Positions 26,600 to 36,697 of a stretch of 64,000 nt of DNA are shown in pieces (positions within the stretch are counted from its first letter, which is position 1; each line of letters begins with the position of its first letter). The notes beneath the pieces are model-generated. The model had not been told where the DNA came from and searched no databases. It saw only the letters and a list, made by a program, of their open reading frames with translations. A program made the position numbers and the translations under genes. The DNA is from Bolinopsis microptera (Eukaryota > Ctenophora > Tentaculata > Lobata > Bolinopsidae), in assembly GCF_026151205.1 (NCBI RefSeq), contig NC_087079.1:5862169-5926168 (forward strand), given 5' to 3'.

Positions 26600-27605
26600 A
26601 AATGATCCCAGGGGCCGGAGGACTCCCAACCCACCACTTCCTGCGGGTAGTTGATGCACCGTTCACAAGCAAGAGCCACTTTGGTCTACTTGCTGTGAGG
26701 TGTCTCAGCTACATGGGTTGGAGTCCCCCCTTTTTTTTAATTGTTGAAAACTGGCCACGGGCCTAAATATTACATATCAATCAATTACAATTCATTAATA
26801 TTACCAATATTAAAAACTATCGAAAATATTCAAGAAAGTATTCTCTAGCCAAAGGGCTCAATATTTAAATCTAAATCTTCAATATTGTCTGGTTTATATC
26901 GCAACTTGGGCCCTCTGTCCCCCCTTATCGAAATAACCGTTGTCTTTAATACCTCAAAGCGCAAGCGCTTTCTAAGATATGTAACTGAGTCTGAATAACG
27001 CTGACCCGTTGGAGATTCCATCTTTTGTGCAAGCTTTTTAATCAAGCGTTGCGCTTCGACTCCCATGCCTCCTGTTGTGGAGAAAACTAAAGGTGTAAAG
27101 GTAGCTTTTTCCACTTCTAGGACCCTTGCATTATATGCTCTTTTCTTCTCAGTCTCGGGAGCCAAATACATCATAGGAATTGGTTTAGCGGCGTTGGTTG
27201 GAGCAGGAGCGTGAAACACTCTTACATCAAAAAATGCTCTTTCCAACGCATTCCAAACTGATCTTGCTGATATATCTAGTCGGGCTTGATCTCCAGTTAC
27301 TGTACCTCGTGGTAACTGCATGCCGCTGACTGGAAGAAGAGGGGGCTCTGTCTGAACGTCTTTGCATTTGACCGTCCGCATGATATTAGCTATTGTATCT
27401 CGAAGTGAGTTATGCCTCAAGGTCACATAACCCCCAAGTTTACACGTGAGGGCATGGTTTGCGGAGTAGGAATCACCACAAGTACAAAGTTTTGGACAAT
27501 CTTTCAGCTTCAGGTTATATCTTAAAGCTATAGCATCTGAAAACTGTTGCTTATTCAGGAGATAACCATAGCTTTTGAGTGGTAAGGTGGTTAATTTCTA
27601 AGTTT
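26600..27605 (-). mobile_element. Retroelement fragment: zinc motif plus restriction-like nuclease C-terminal domain
   Basis: Homologous to the element at 29880-30850 and on the same strand. Reading leftwards from 27600 it gives LTTLPLKSYGYLLNKQQF, CTCGDSYSANHALTCKLGG and VTLRHNSLRD, then ARLDISARSVWNALERAFFDVRVF and FTPLVFSTTGGMG, stopping at 26845. I know this module as the C-terminus of reverse-transcriptase elements widespread in fish and cnidarians. The D...DVRV...E pattern resembles a restriction-like endonuclease. No reverse transcriptase remains, so the copy is truncated. The non-coding stretch to 26600, with a T-run at about 26730, may be its 3' UTR. The assignment to a retroelement is from family knowledge. 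Confidence 0.7.
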
Positions 27606-28259
27606 ATTTGTACCCCGTCAATGACAACAAAAGTTTTTGGACTTAGCAATCAAAGGCCAGGAGATATTCTAACTTACAGGTTTGAGAGGTAGCCGATCTA
27701 TTTGAACATTAATGAGCCACTTTATACTTCTTGTAGTGAGGTGCTCCCAAAACACGAGTTTAGCTTCCTTCTTTTTTAGATGAAACCCTACTTTGAGTCG
27801 ATTTTGTTTGTTTGTTGGTAACAAGGAATTAATGGAACAGTCCCACATTCGTATCTAGTTCTGATACCAACTAAAAGCAGCACGCAGAAAGCAATCATAA
27901 GTAGAGTTTGATTTTTTTTTGGGATGAAATGAATTTATCCAGGATCTAGTTGACATACGTTGCATGCTACTTTTCGCGCGCGAGGCGGAAAAATAATATC
28001 TCTGATATTTGTGATACGTAACATGTATCAAGGATCTAGATAATTAAGAAACAAATAAAGTTAAATAGTGTTACTTAGTCTGTTGTGTTGCGTAACTAGC
28101 AGGTTATGTAACTCCGAGTCATTCTCAATATATACCTTAATACTCTGAAGGCTTATCTGGAGACGTTGGGCTTTTGTCCTTAATAACATTTTATACTTGA
28201 GTACAAGTCAAATTTTTTTAAGAAGAAAAATTATTCAAACAATATACACATAATATAAC
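27606..28259. other. Spacer between mobile elements
   Basis: No coding or structural signal beyond a short cgcgcgcg patch near 27975. AT-rich. Confidence 0.5.
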
Positions 28260-29419
28260 AATTCTGCCGTTTTCTCAGAAAAGGCAGTAAGTCCATATTT
28301 GCCATTTCGAGATATTGCGACTTTTGCGTTTATGGTTTTTTCTCCGCTTACTTTTTGCGTAAGATCGAAAGTAAACACGTTGAGTTATCAATAATTAGTC
28401 AAATTTTAATTTGTCAAAAAAATTAAAGCTTTGAGCCGTCCATAAGCTTAGATATAACCATTTTTATGCCAAATAATCGAGCTTATTTTTCATACTGGAT
28501 GGACTTACTGCCTTTTCTGAGAAAACTTGGACTTACTTCCTTTTCTGAGAAAAATCTCTGTTCAATATTTTTCTGAGAAGGAAGTAAGTCCAAGCTTTTT
28601 ACTAAATTTTTGAGGTATGGATCTATGTATTTTGGATTATATTGTAAAATATAAACAATTAGGTAAATCTAAATTGCTCCATATCATATAATAAATGTTT
28701 TTGAATAATAGTTTGCCCTTATTTAGGCAAACTCGCCAATTTTGAAAGATTTCAGTGCATTAAATGATATCTTATCGATATTTTGATGAAAATGAACTTG
28801 ATCTAAAAGATATACCTAAACTAAACATTCTCTGCGATTATAACAGCTCAATAACTGCTCCAATGTTTATGTTTTGCGACTAAAATACATCCGGCGTTTT
28901 TGAAAATCGGCCACCAAATTTTTTTTGAGGCCTAAATGAAAATTTTGATCACTTAAGTAAAGTTGAAATGTAATTATACATCGATTCTGAAAATTTCAAG
29001 CGAAAATATCAATCGGCAGTAAAGTTATGTTCTTTTTGGGAAATCGCTTTCTAAAATTCCGCTTTTAGCATGCTTTTATAGGAAGTAAGTCCAGCTACTT
29101 CTTCCTATCACAGATAATTTATCTCAGAAAAGGCAGTAAGTCCACGGAATTACTTCCTTATCTCAGAAGATTTTCAAGATTTTCTCAGAAAAGGCAGTAA
29201 GTCCGGACTTACGTCCTTCTCTCAGAAAATAATTGGCCAAAACCGAACATAATGTTTCTCAACTGGGACTTACTTCCTTAGAAATTGCATGCAACAATGT
29301 TTCTATACATTAATATGTAGCTCATGTTGTAGAGAATTTTCTACTGAAAATTTTGATACCAATATTGTCATATTTCGAAAAATTGGACTTACTGCCTTTT
29401 CTGAGAAAACGGCAGAATT
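28260..29419. mobile_element. Non-autonomous DNA element (MITE-like), 1160 bp with perfect 36-bp TIRs
   Basis: The outer 36 bases at 28260-28295 and 29384-29419 are perfect inverted repeats beginning aattctgccgttttctcag. There is no open frame. Inside, shorter modules of the same TIR (cagaaaaggcagtaagtcc, or the variant with ggaagtaagtcc) recur in both orientations at about 28499-28590, 29080-29140, 29186-29235 and 29266-29285, so either strand could fold extensively. A flanking target duplication is not clear: the terminal AATT is itself palindromic. No transposase is present, and the superfamily cannot be told from the ends. Confidence 0.85.
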
Positions 29420-29860
29420 ACCCTATATAAAATTCAATATAAATTCAATAGAAAACCCTTGAACACCCTTTAAGTAGTTTAAGTAAGCCAGTTTAAAGAA
29501 CTGGCTCAAGAAAACAACAAGAAAACAACAAATTTTTATTTAAATCAATTATAGCAACAATTTGAAAAACTTTAAAGCTCTTCTATTACCATGGAATATA
29601 CTACGGGTATGGTGACTTGGGCTATTGAGTTGTTAAGTAGATTAAGATTAGTAAACCTGCACTTGCATTGTATATTTTATAAAAACTAGAAATTAGGCTT
29701 CACGGTAAAATGGAGAAGCAGGCTGATCTTGGAGAGAGCAGACCGTAAAGTTTACACACCCACCAGGGCTACCTACCTACCCCAGTTGTTCTTTTTGGTT
29801 TATCAGCTTGTATTGTTATATTTATGGACCCCAAGTCACCACACTAAGAAGGAGTATGTA
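29420..29860. other. Spacer between mobile elements
   Basis: No gene seen. It contains short direct duplications (aagaaaacaac near 29510) and no splice-site-bounded open frame. Confidence 0.5.
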
Positions 29861-30850
29861 AAAAAAAATAATAATAATAATAATAAATTAAGTTAATATC
29901 ATCATATCTGTTTAAAACAGTAAAAGTCAAGTTGAGGATTGACTTTCCTAGTTAATTTAAAGGTTCAAACGTTTGGGAATATAATAATGTTGGTATTTGT
30001 ATCCAAATTTATATCTAATTCTGCTATTTTTACTGCACTACTACTTTTAAAACCTCTCTCTCCTCTAAGAGCTATGATTGTTGTTCTCAATAGGTCAAAT
30101 CTTACTCTCTTCCTAATAAATGTCATTGCCTCACTATATCGTTGGCCTGATTTCCTAGATAGTTTATCCGCTAACTTCTTGAAGAACTTATTAGCTTCCC
30201 TTCCCATACCCCCAGTGGTTGATAGGACTATCGGTGTAAACGTCCCATGTTCGACTTCTACAATCCTTTTATTGTATAGATTCTTTTTCTGTCTCTCGTG
30301 GCTATTGTACATAGTGGTTGGAGATCCAAGAGCCTTATTGGAAGGAGCTTGAGCATGAAATACTCTTACATCTAAAAATGCCCTTTCCAATGGGTTCCAT
30401 ACACTCCTAGCACTAACATCTAATCTAGCTCCATCTGCTTTGTTGGCCCCTGCAGGAAGTTCTCTCCCGTTGACAGGAATGAGGAGAGGTTCAGTGGTAA
30501 CATCTTTACAGCCAGCAGTTTCTAATAGCTCTGCTATCACATCTCTCAATGAATTGTGGCGGAGAGATACATACCCACCCCTTTTGCAGATCAATGAGTG
30601 GTTTATTGAGTTGTCACTTCCACATACACATTTTCTTGCAGCATCTTTTATTCCAAAGTTGTACCTAAGGGCTAGGGCGTCATTGAATTCTTGTTTGTTG
30701 AGACAGAATCCAAATGATTTGAGTGGGAGTGATGAAAGCCAGGAACTTGCCCCTTTCTCTGATGTAAGATCTAATTGTAATTTTTGGGTTTCATTCAGGT
30801 CTTTTGTAACCTCTTCTTTTCTCTCTTTGAGAGAGTTTCGGGACATATTG
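29860..30850 (-). mobile_element. Retroelement fragment with intact zinc motif and restriction-like nuclease domain
   Basis: A 293-residue frame (30846-29965) opens with ATG. Order: a lysine/glutamate-rich start, LSSLPLKSFGFCLNKQEF, CVCGSDNSINHSLICKRGG, VSLRHNSLRDVI, then ARLDVSARSVWNPLERAFLD followed by VRVF, and FTPIVLSTTGGMG. It aligns end to end with the fragment at 26845-27600, at perhaps half identity by eye, so the two are separate copies or subfamilies rather than one duplication. A (TTA)n/T-rich tail at 29858-29886 may be its 3' end. The reverse transcriptase expected upstream is absent. The frame is unbroken, so it may be a recent 5'-truncated copy or a captured domain. Confidence 0.7.
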
Positions 30851-31024
30851 GGTCCAATTTAAAATTTCAGACTATTTTTGTGATAATTTTATGTATCATT
30901 ATGGCTACAGCCTGGAGGACGTCGTTTGTCGTTCATCGATGCTTTACGCGCGTTATTTTACTGGGCGGTGCTCAGCCTGTCATTCCGCCGAATCTCTATT
31001 CTATGTTCGTTTATGAACATAATA
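30851..31024. other. Spacer, CpG-containing
   Basis: No gene supported. Rich in cg dinucleotides compared with its surroundings (for example ggacgtcgtttgtcgttcat). It leads directly into the palindrome at 31025. Confidence 0.4.
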
Positions 31025-31090
31025 GCATGAAAACGCTTACCTGTGGACCCTAGGCCCTGGCCTAGGGTCCCCAGGTAAGCGTTATCATGC
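31025..31090. repeat. 66-bp near-perfect palindrome (hairpin)
   Basis: Two 32-base arms around a 2-base centre. The left arm contains cgcttacctg and ggaccctaggcc, the right arm their reverse complements, with two mismatches. It could extrude as a cruciform or be transcribed as a long hairpin. Confidence 0.9.
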
Positions 31091-31890
31091 TTCCTTCTTT
31101 TCGAGATTATAGCAGATTGGTATATTCAATCAAACCTAATATCAAAAAAATCTGACATTACGCTTTACCTGCCACATGCATGTTGACATTTTTAAGCCCA
31201 AATTTTAAGAAAATTCTTGTGAAAAGGCCCTTTGGGCATGACAGTTATCTAGATCGGTGTATTTTTGGACACTGATTCCGAATCACCCCCATGACGTAGG
31301 GTTAAAATGCTTCCCTGGAGAGTTATGGGCAAAAAACCGTTTTGGTCACGTGACAGGCTAGTAAAATACGAATTCGATTGTTTAGAGCCCGGGTAAGGGT
31401 TGTGGTAAGTGCTATGGTTAGCTTCGGGGTTATTGTTAGGGTTTGGATTAAGGTTTATGTAAAACCGTTTTGTATGGCTGCAAAAGCATAAAAACTAAAG
31501 TCACGTGTAATTTGTGGGTGAGCGAATTAGTAAAGCCTATATCATTTATGCTATATTTCCACCAAAAACACATTTAATTTGATACGTATAAAATTTGATT
31601 CACGATGTCAATCCTTCGCAGCTCGGTGAGGCACAGTGGTGTATTTTGCCGATCTACCGAAGGTTGCGAGAAGCATTATTTGATGCGCGCGCGACCCAGT
31701 AGTGCATCGCGCTACAAGTATGAAATATGTCTATAATTTGCTTAATTCTGCAGTTTGCACCATTGTGTTGGCGTTATGCGACCAAAATTGAACGGGGAAT
31801 CGTTCAAGATCAATTTTGAGGCACTTCGACATACGACGCGACAAAAGCATATTTACGTTGTATCACGTGGTGACCCCCACGGTCGTTTCA
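31091..31890. other. Non-coding stretch with degenerate GGTTAG-like motifs
   Basis: No gene supported. At 31388-31465 there are loosely repeated ggttag, gggtt and ggtaag motifs, too irregular for a telomeric array. A 105-codon frame at 31755-32072 spans the hairpin cluster below and has no domain. Confidence 0.5.
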
Positions 31891-31891
31891 C

Positions 31892-32020
31892 TGTAGCGTC
31901 TTCGACGCTACAGGGGGAGCCGCGCACTTCGTGCGCGGCGGGTCATACAACGTATGACAATATTTACGCTATCGTGCTTTTCACGGAGAAATACGTCAGT
32001 GGCGTTTGCTACGAAGTAGC
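31892..32020. repeat. Cluster of perfect short hairpins with 3-base loops
   Basis: Four perfect stems: TGTAGCGTC with loop TTC (31892-31912), GCCGCGCAC with loop TTC (31919-31939), CATAC with loop AAC (31944-31956) and GCTAC with loop GAA (32008-32020). A related pairing links acgttgtat near 31855 with atacaacgt near 31946. The first two stems are separated by only six bases. Confidence 0.85.
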
Positions 32021-32069
32021 GCGCGCCGGGCCAGATCATTACCAATGGTCAAATTTGTGTATAGTACTG

Positions 32070-32488
32070 TAAGGGGCCATCTACTTAGGACGTCTGGCAG
32101 GTAGGGAGGGGGTGGTTTGGGAATTTCGGACAGGGAAGTTTGGGAATTTTGGCAAAACAACGAAAAAGTCTCATTTATTTCAACTCTTCGATACAGAATA
32201 CTTTGTAAGTTTAGATCGCTATCGAGTCATCGACCTCTATTTTGAACGAGTACTTAAATGTACCTGTGCTAAAATAGTCCGACACTTAGTGTATTATTGT
32301 CTATTTTAAGTAACTACATTTTATTAACTGAATTTGAGTTGGTTTTTATTTATACTCTTTAGAGTAGCTGTAATACGGGGGAGGGGTGGTTTCGAAAATT
32401 CGGACACACCCGGACAGGGCGAGGGGTCTGAAAATCTGCGATTTTGGCGGACGTTCTGTACTGTGTACTGAGTAGATGACCCCCCTTA
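32070..32488. mobile_element. MITE, 419 bp, with imperfect TIRs and a 7-bp target duplication
   Basis: The left end reads TAAGGGGCCATCTACTTAGG and the right end, on the other strand, TAAGGGGGGTCATCTACTCA. The element is flanked by AGTACTG at 32063-32069 and 32489-32495. Inside, gggtggttt with nearby ttcgga/ttcggac occurs twice in direct orientation (near 32110 and 32385). There is no open frame with support. A 7-8 bp duplication points towards hAT- or P-like transposases, which is inference. Confidence 0.8.
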
Positions 32489-32495
32489 AGTACTG

Positions 32496-32981
32496 CAAAT
32501 AATCGTTTGCGCGCACGAAATTAATGTCATGTGCGCGCAGGCGCGGCGCGGGAACTTATCTTACAAATAATCACAAAAGCACCATCCGCGCCTTACATTT
32601 TCTACAAAACTCTCGTCCTACCTTTAAATTGCCACACGGCGCTCAACAGTTTTGAGAGTTTTTTGAAAATTCGACCCTTGAATAATTAACGAAACAAGAT
32701 AAGACAGGTAATTCGTAAAGGTATTTCTGAATTAAGATTTGATACAAAAACATAAAATATTGAATTGTATGACACAATGCACATAAAATCTGAATAAAAT
32801 CATCACTAAGAGTCTGAGACTACCGAATTTGTGAACGAGCTGAAATAGACTTCTCTGTCTGAAAATAAACGAAGCGTTTAAAAGCAAGAATGATACGAAA
32901 CTTTCTATTTACTGTAATAATAAATAATATAACAGGCAAAACCTTTTAAACAATATGCCTAGAAAATAAAAATCGTATTCA
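32496..32981. other. Region downstream of the BTB gene, with GC-rich inverted repeat
   Basis: At 32508-32540 TGCGCGCAC faces GTGCGCGCA across about 14 bases. The rest is AT-rich and should include the BTB gene's 3' UTR. Confidence 0.5.
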
Positions 32982-35900
32982 TTAAACCTCAGTAGAAGTA
33001 TTACCGGGTATTTTGCTAGGAATGAACTTTATGTGATAAGGTTTGGGCTTTCTGTCTGGTGGACTGGTGTTGGCTGGAGGCGGCTCCTGGCTTATTGGTG
33101 AGGTTGGGGGATGATTTTTAGCTTTCTTAGGTCGGCCTTTCGTGGGATGTTCCAGGGTCTTAACTTCTGAAATAAACCCGACAGTAGACAGAGCGAAAGG
33201 TGTAATCGATTGGCGTGCAAATCAGCATTCCCAGCTCCAAGAATTCAGCAGGATCAAAAACAGCCAAATGACTCCACAGACAGGTATACGAAGTAAAGGA
33301 GAACCAGCGGGTGATATATTAGCAACTAGCATCTGGGTTAAGCGTGCACGGGATCAGAACTTATCAACGACAAAGCATGTAGCAACGAGCACAGATATTT
33401 TTGTAATTCAGTCATTTGGACACGTGCATATTGCATAAGATACATTGATTAAGGAACGTTGTCTTATCTACAGTCACCCCTCATCTTACAGCGCAACAGA
33501 ATATGGTGAACACTCAAAACATTTCATGAGATGCAAGTCAACAATCAACATTTAAAAGAAATATGTTGCAACAATGTTTCGGAAAAACCGCATATATTAT
33601 GAATGAGGGGTGAACTGTGTGGGGCGCCTTGAAGAGAGAAAGCAGTGTTATTTTCAGACATAAAATCTAGCATTAACTTAATTCTGAACATATCAACCAT
33701 ACCCGATAATGATAATAATTCACGTTCAAAAGAATTATTTCGCTGTCTACCCTCTGTCGTTAAATCAATATATTATGAAATATTTAATCATAATATTAAT
33801 ATTCATATTAAACTAATATAATATCAAAAACTACGTTTAAATCGTTAAATGCTTCACAATATCAGCGTAATAATAATAATAATCTGTTACAAAACTTAAA
33901 CTTCTGATAAAATTTAGATCTTAAAATAAAGAATTTAAATTCACATTATAAGACTTATTCAAACGAGCTCTCAATTGATCTGAACTTATTAACGTTTACC
34001 TTTGTCGAGTGAAGAAATAGGGATAGAAATATTTTTCGCAGCACGATCCCCCTTCTTCTTTCGCATTGATTTCCGTTCTCTACTCTTAGCTCTTTCCTTG
34101 CTCTTAGAACGGGACCGCTTGTTTAACAAAATAGCACTATGTTGTATAAGTTCTTCTTTAGTAAGATTAGGAGCCTCCTTCTTTAGATTAGTGATAGGGA
34201 TTTTCTCCTCGTTGTTAGGTCTGGACCAAGATGGGGCAGCGCCGCGCGAGCGTCCCCTGTCGTCTACCTCCACTTCCTCCACGATAGGAGGAGAGAAAGG
34301 GCGGGAGCGGGTGGACGCGATAGACGCAGGGGGTTGAGAGCGAACACTTGGAGGGGAGTAAACACGGCGAGAACTGGCAGGGGAGAAGGGAGGTGAGTAC
34401 ATACGGTCGTGGTCAGGGAGACACTCTGGAGGTAGATCTGGGACAATGTCTGGTGGTAAACCTGAATCTAGGGAACTCATCTCCTCTAGGTTAATTGGCG
34501 GATGCTCAACTATTTTAGGCGGGGGCGGCACGTGTAGTGTCGGTGGAGGCCGTTCTAGCGGCGTGGACTCGGCCTCCGAAGCCCCGCCGGCAAAAAAACT
34601 AGTCGCACCCGGAGGGGGGTGAGAGGGAAGGTCGGGAGGCCTCACAGAGTTATTACTCCTCACAGAGTTACGAGCTGAACCCTTCGTACCAAAGGTAGTG
34701 GGGATATGAATAGGAGCCCTCAGGGAGTTACTATCCGAGTTGTGGCGGTTATTCCCAAGATTATCATCCTCAAAATCATTGACACTATCAACAGCCAAGA
34801 CACTCCTCTTAGAAGTAGAGCTGGCAGCCCTCTGTCTCTCTGGTTGAGGCTGGGGGTGATGGTCGTTTTGTTTGCCACCTATAGAACTCTCCCTCAGGGG
34901 ACTGATTCTACCGGGTCCTATGCGGCCCGACAGTATGGACATGTTATCATACGTGTGCTCGATAATGGCCTGTTGTTCCGCTAGTTTGTTAAGTGCGTCC
35001 ATCATATCATCCTGATGAGCTGTAACGTTGTGAGCCTGATCCCGAGCCAGAACATTCATCTTGTCCATTAACTTGTTATCTCTATCAGTTAGAAGCTGAC
35101 TCTTCTTCATGTAAACTTGAGCATAGTTTGTCTTGTGTGAATCCCCCTCGGGCTCACCTGATATAGGTCGGTTATTTCTACCCAGACTTAAAGATTTCAT
35201 TCCACTGTTCACGCTGGTAGAATTAGTCCGCTTGTTGTGATCTTCAAGATAAGTCTCAGCATCGCTAGCGTAATTATCCTTATTGTCATCATAGTTTGTT
35301 GGAATCTGAGGAATCTGAGCACGAGATTTTAGTCCCTGGTCGGGAAACTTTGCTACAAAGTTCTTGGCTAGATTCTGTTTAAGTTGGGCCACCACAGAGG
35401 CAGGCATTCTATCGTCCTGGTTTTGATGCTGTGACGTGAACGATTTCTCTACAGGATCCTCACGGTTTCTGTCATGATTAAAAGCATTGAAATCTGGTGC
35501 AATGTCAGTCTCCTGCGAGGAGTCTCGCATGTGAAATGGCGGTCTGCTGTTAGATCTAAAACTTCCCTGAGGTTCTTCTGGAGGCGGTTCATCTCTATGC
35601 GATCTGAAACTACCCCGACCTTGATCCAGCGGTGGTTCTTCTTTCTTGAAGTCCTGCAAAAATCGACTGTCCTGTTTGTGTTTCAGTTCCTCTGGCATGA
35701 GGTACTCAGCTTCTTGGTTGTTATTCTGTCTGCGCGTGTGCCCATTCTCCCTATCCTTTTCTAGAGATTTGGGATGATACTCCTCTCTTCGGGGCCGTTC
35801 TACTGGCTGGAATGCGTTGTGAGATCGTGATGAGGGAGGAGCTATAGTAGCTATGGAGGGTGCGGGAGTAAGACCCGCCATGTTGACACCAGTAGCTAGA

Positions 35901-36697
35901 GAGTCAACAGAGCCGTACGGGTGGCACATTTTTGAGATACACTTCTGCTGAATGTCAATTATTTTCTCCATGTCCTTGTAAGATCGTGCCTTAGATTTCA
36001 GAATAGTTATCAACCTAACATATGTTCTCTTATCATCGTGAAGGAGAAAGTTCACATTAATTGTATTGCTGTGCTTGAAAATAAGCTCGACAATAGGATC
36101 TGGCAACATGCCAGCTTTCAGACATCTCTGAACAAGAATGGAAGAGCTGGGTAGTTCCAGCATGTCCAGGAGGAATTCATCGTCAATATTGTCAGAACTG
36201 CTCAACAAATGATCCACTATCGGACCTGTTTTTTCTTCCATAAACTTCCTGATTACATCAGGAACTTGTACGTCTCCGTTACTATCCACCGTTTGCAAAG
36301 CTTTGAAGAAAATCATTACGTTTTCCACGCCCAGGTTATTTTTAATCCACTCCATACTCAAGTTCAAGAGTTCTTTTATTCTGTAAATAGTGGCGAATCT
36401 CGACAGAACCTGTATGTTCCTCATCGACATTGTTATCGCACCTCCGTACAATAAAATCAGCGCATCCTGAATCCCATTCTCTGCTCCTTCAATATTGTGG
36501 AAGTCCTCCAGCAGAACGCTGGGAGGCGAGTCCCGGAGGTGCTGCTCGAAGATGCTGCTGTGCTGCGCCAGGATGAGCCGGGAGCAGGTGAAGCACACAT
36601 TGTTGACCCACAGTTTTATTGAGCGGTTGTAGACTGAGTTGTTGAAGAACCGTGACACATCTCTGTTGTTCAGGGGCAGTCGGACTTGTTTTGACAT
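32982..36697 (-). CDS. BTB-domain protein with C-terminal CPI motif and PDZ ligand (2 exons)
   Basis: Exon 1 is 36697-34000, ending gacaaag|GTAAAC. Exon 2 is 33166-32982, after acceptor tttatttcag. The 1+185 base phase fits and gives 960 residues. An in-frame TAA just upstream supports the start MSKQVRLPL. Residues about 25-125 form a BTB/POZ domain (SIKLWVNNVCFTCSRLILAQ, LILLYGGAI), followed by a helical BACK-like part to about 260. The middle is polar and disordered; about 690-800 is proline-rich; about 860-895 is strongly basic (KSKERAKSRERKSMRKKK). Exon 2 adds LEHPTKGRPKKAKNHPP (904-920), an exact LxHxTxxRPKx6P capping-protein-interaction motif, and ends STEV, a class I PDZ ligand. Unspliced reading adds only GKR and stops at 33989, losing both. 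A scaffold linking membrane PDZ partners with actin capping protein is inferred. I do not recognise an orthologue. Confidence 0.82.
33167..33999. other. Intron of the BTB gene; retention gives an alternative C-terminus
   Basis: 833 bp, GT-AG. Its first codons in frame are GGT AAA CGT TAA, so retention or early polyadenylation makes an 902-residue protein. No other gene is visible inside. Confidence 0.7.

Noticed and set aside
29939-31053. Plus-strand frames opposite the right retroelement fragment
   Set aside because: Antisense shadows of the minus-strand frame, which carries the conserved motifs.
31388-31465. Telomere-like GGTTAG motifs
   Set aside because: Too irregular and too short; flanked by ordinary interspersed sequence.
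31755-32072. 105-codon frame across the hairpin cluster
   Set aside because: No domain, and the inverted repeats themselves explain the open frame and composition.
34002-36454. Plus-strand frames opposite the BTB gene
   Set aside because: Shadows of a strongly supported minus-strand frame.
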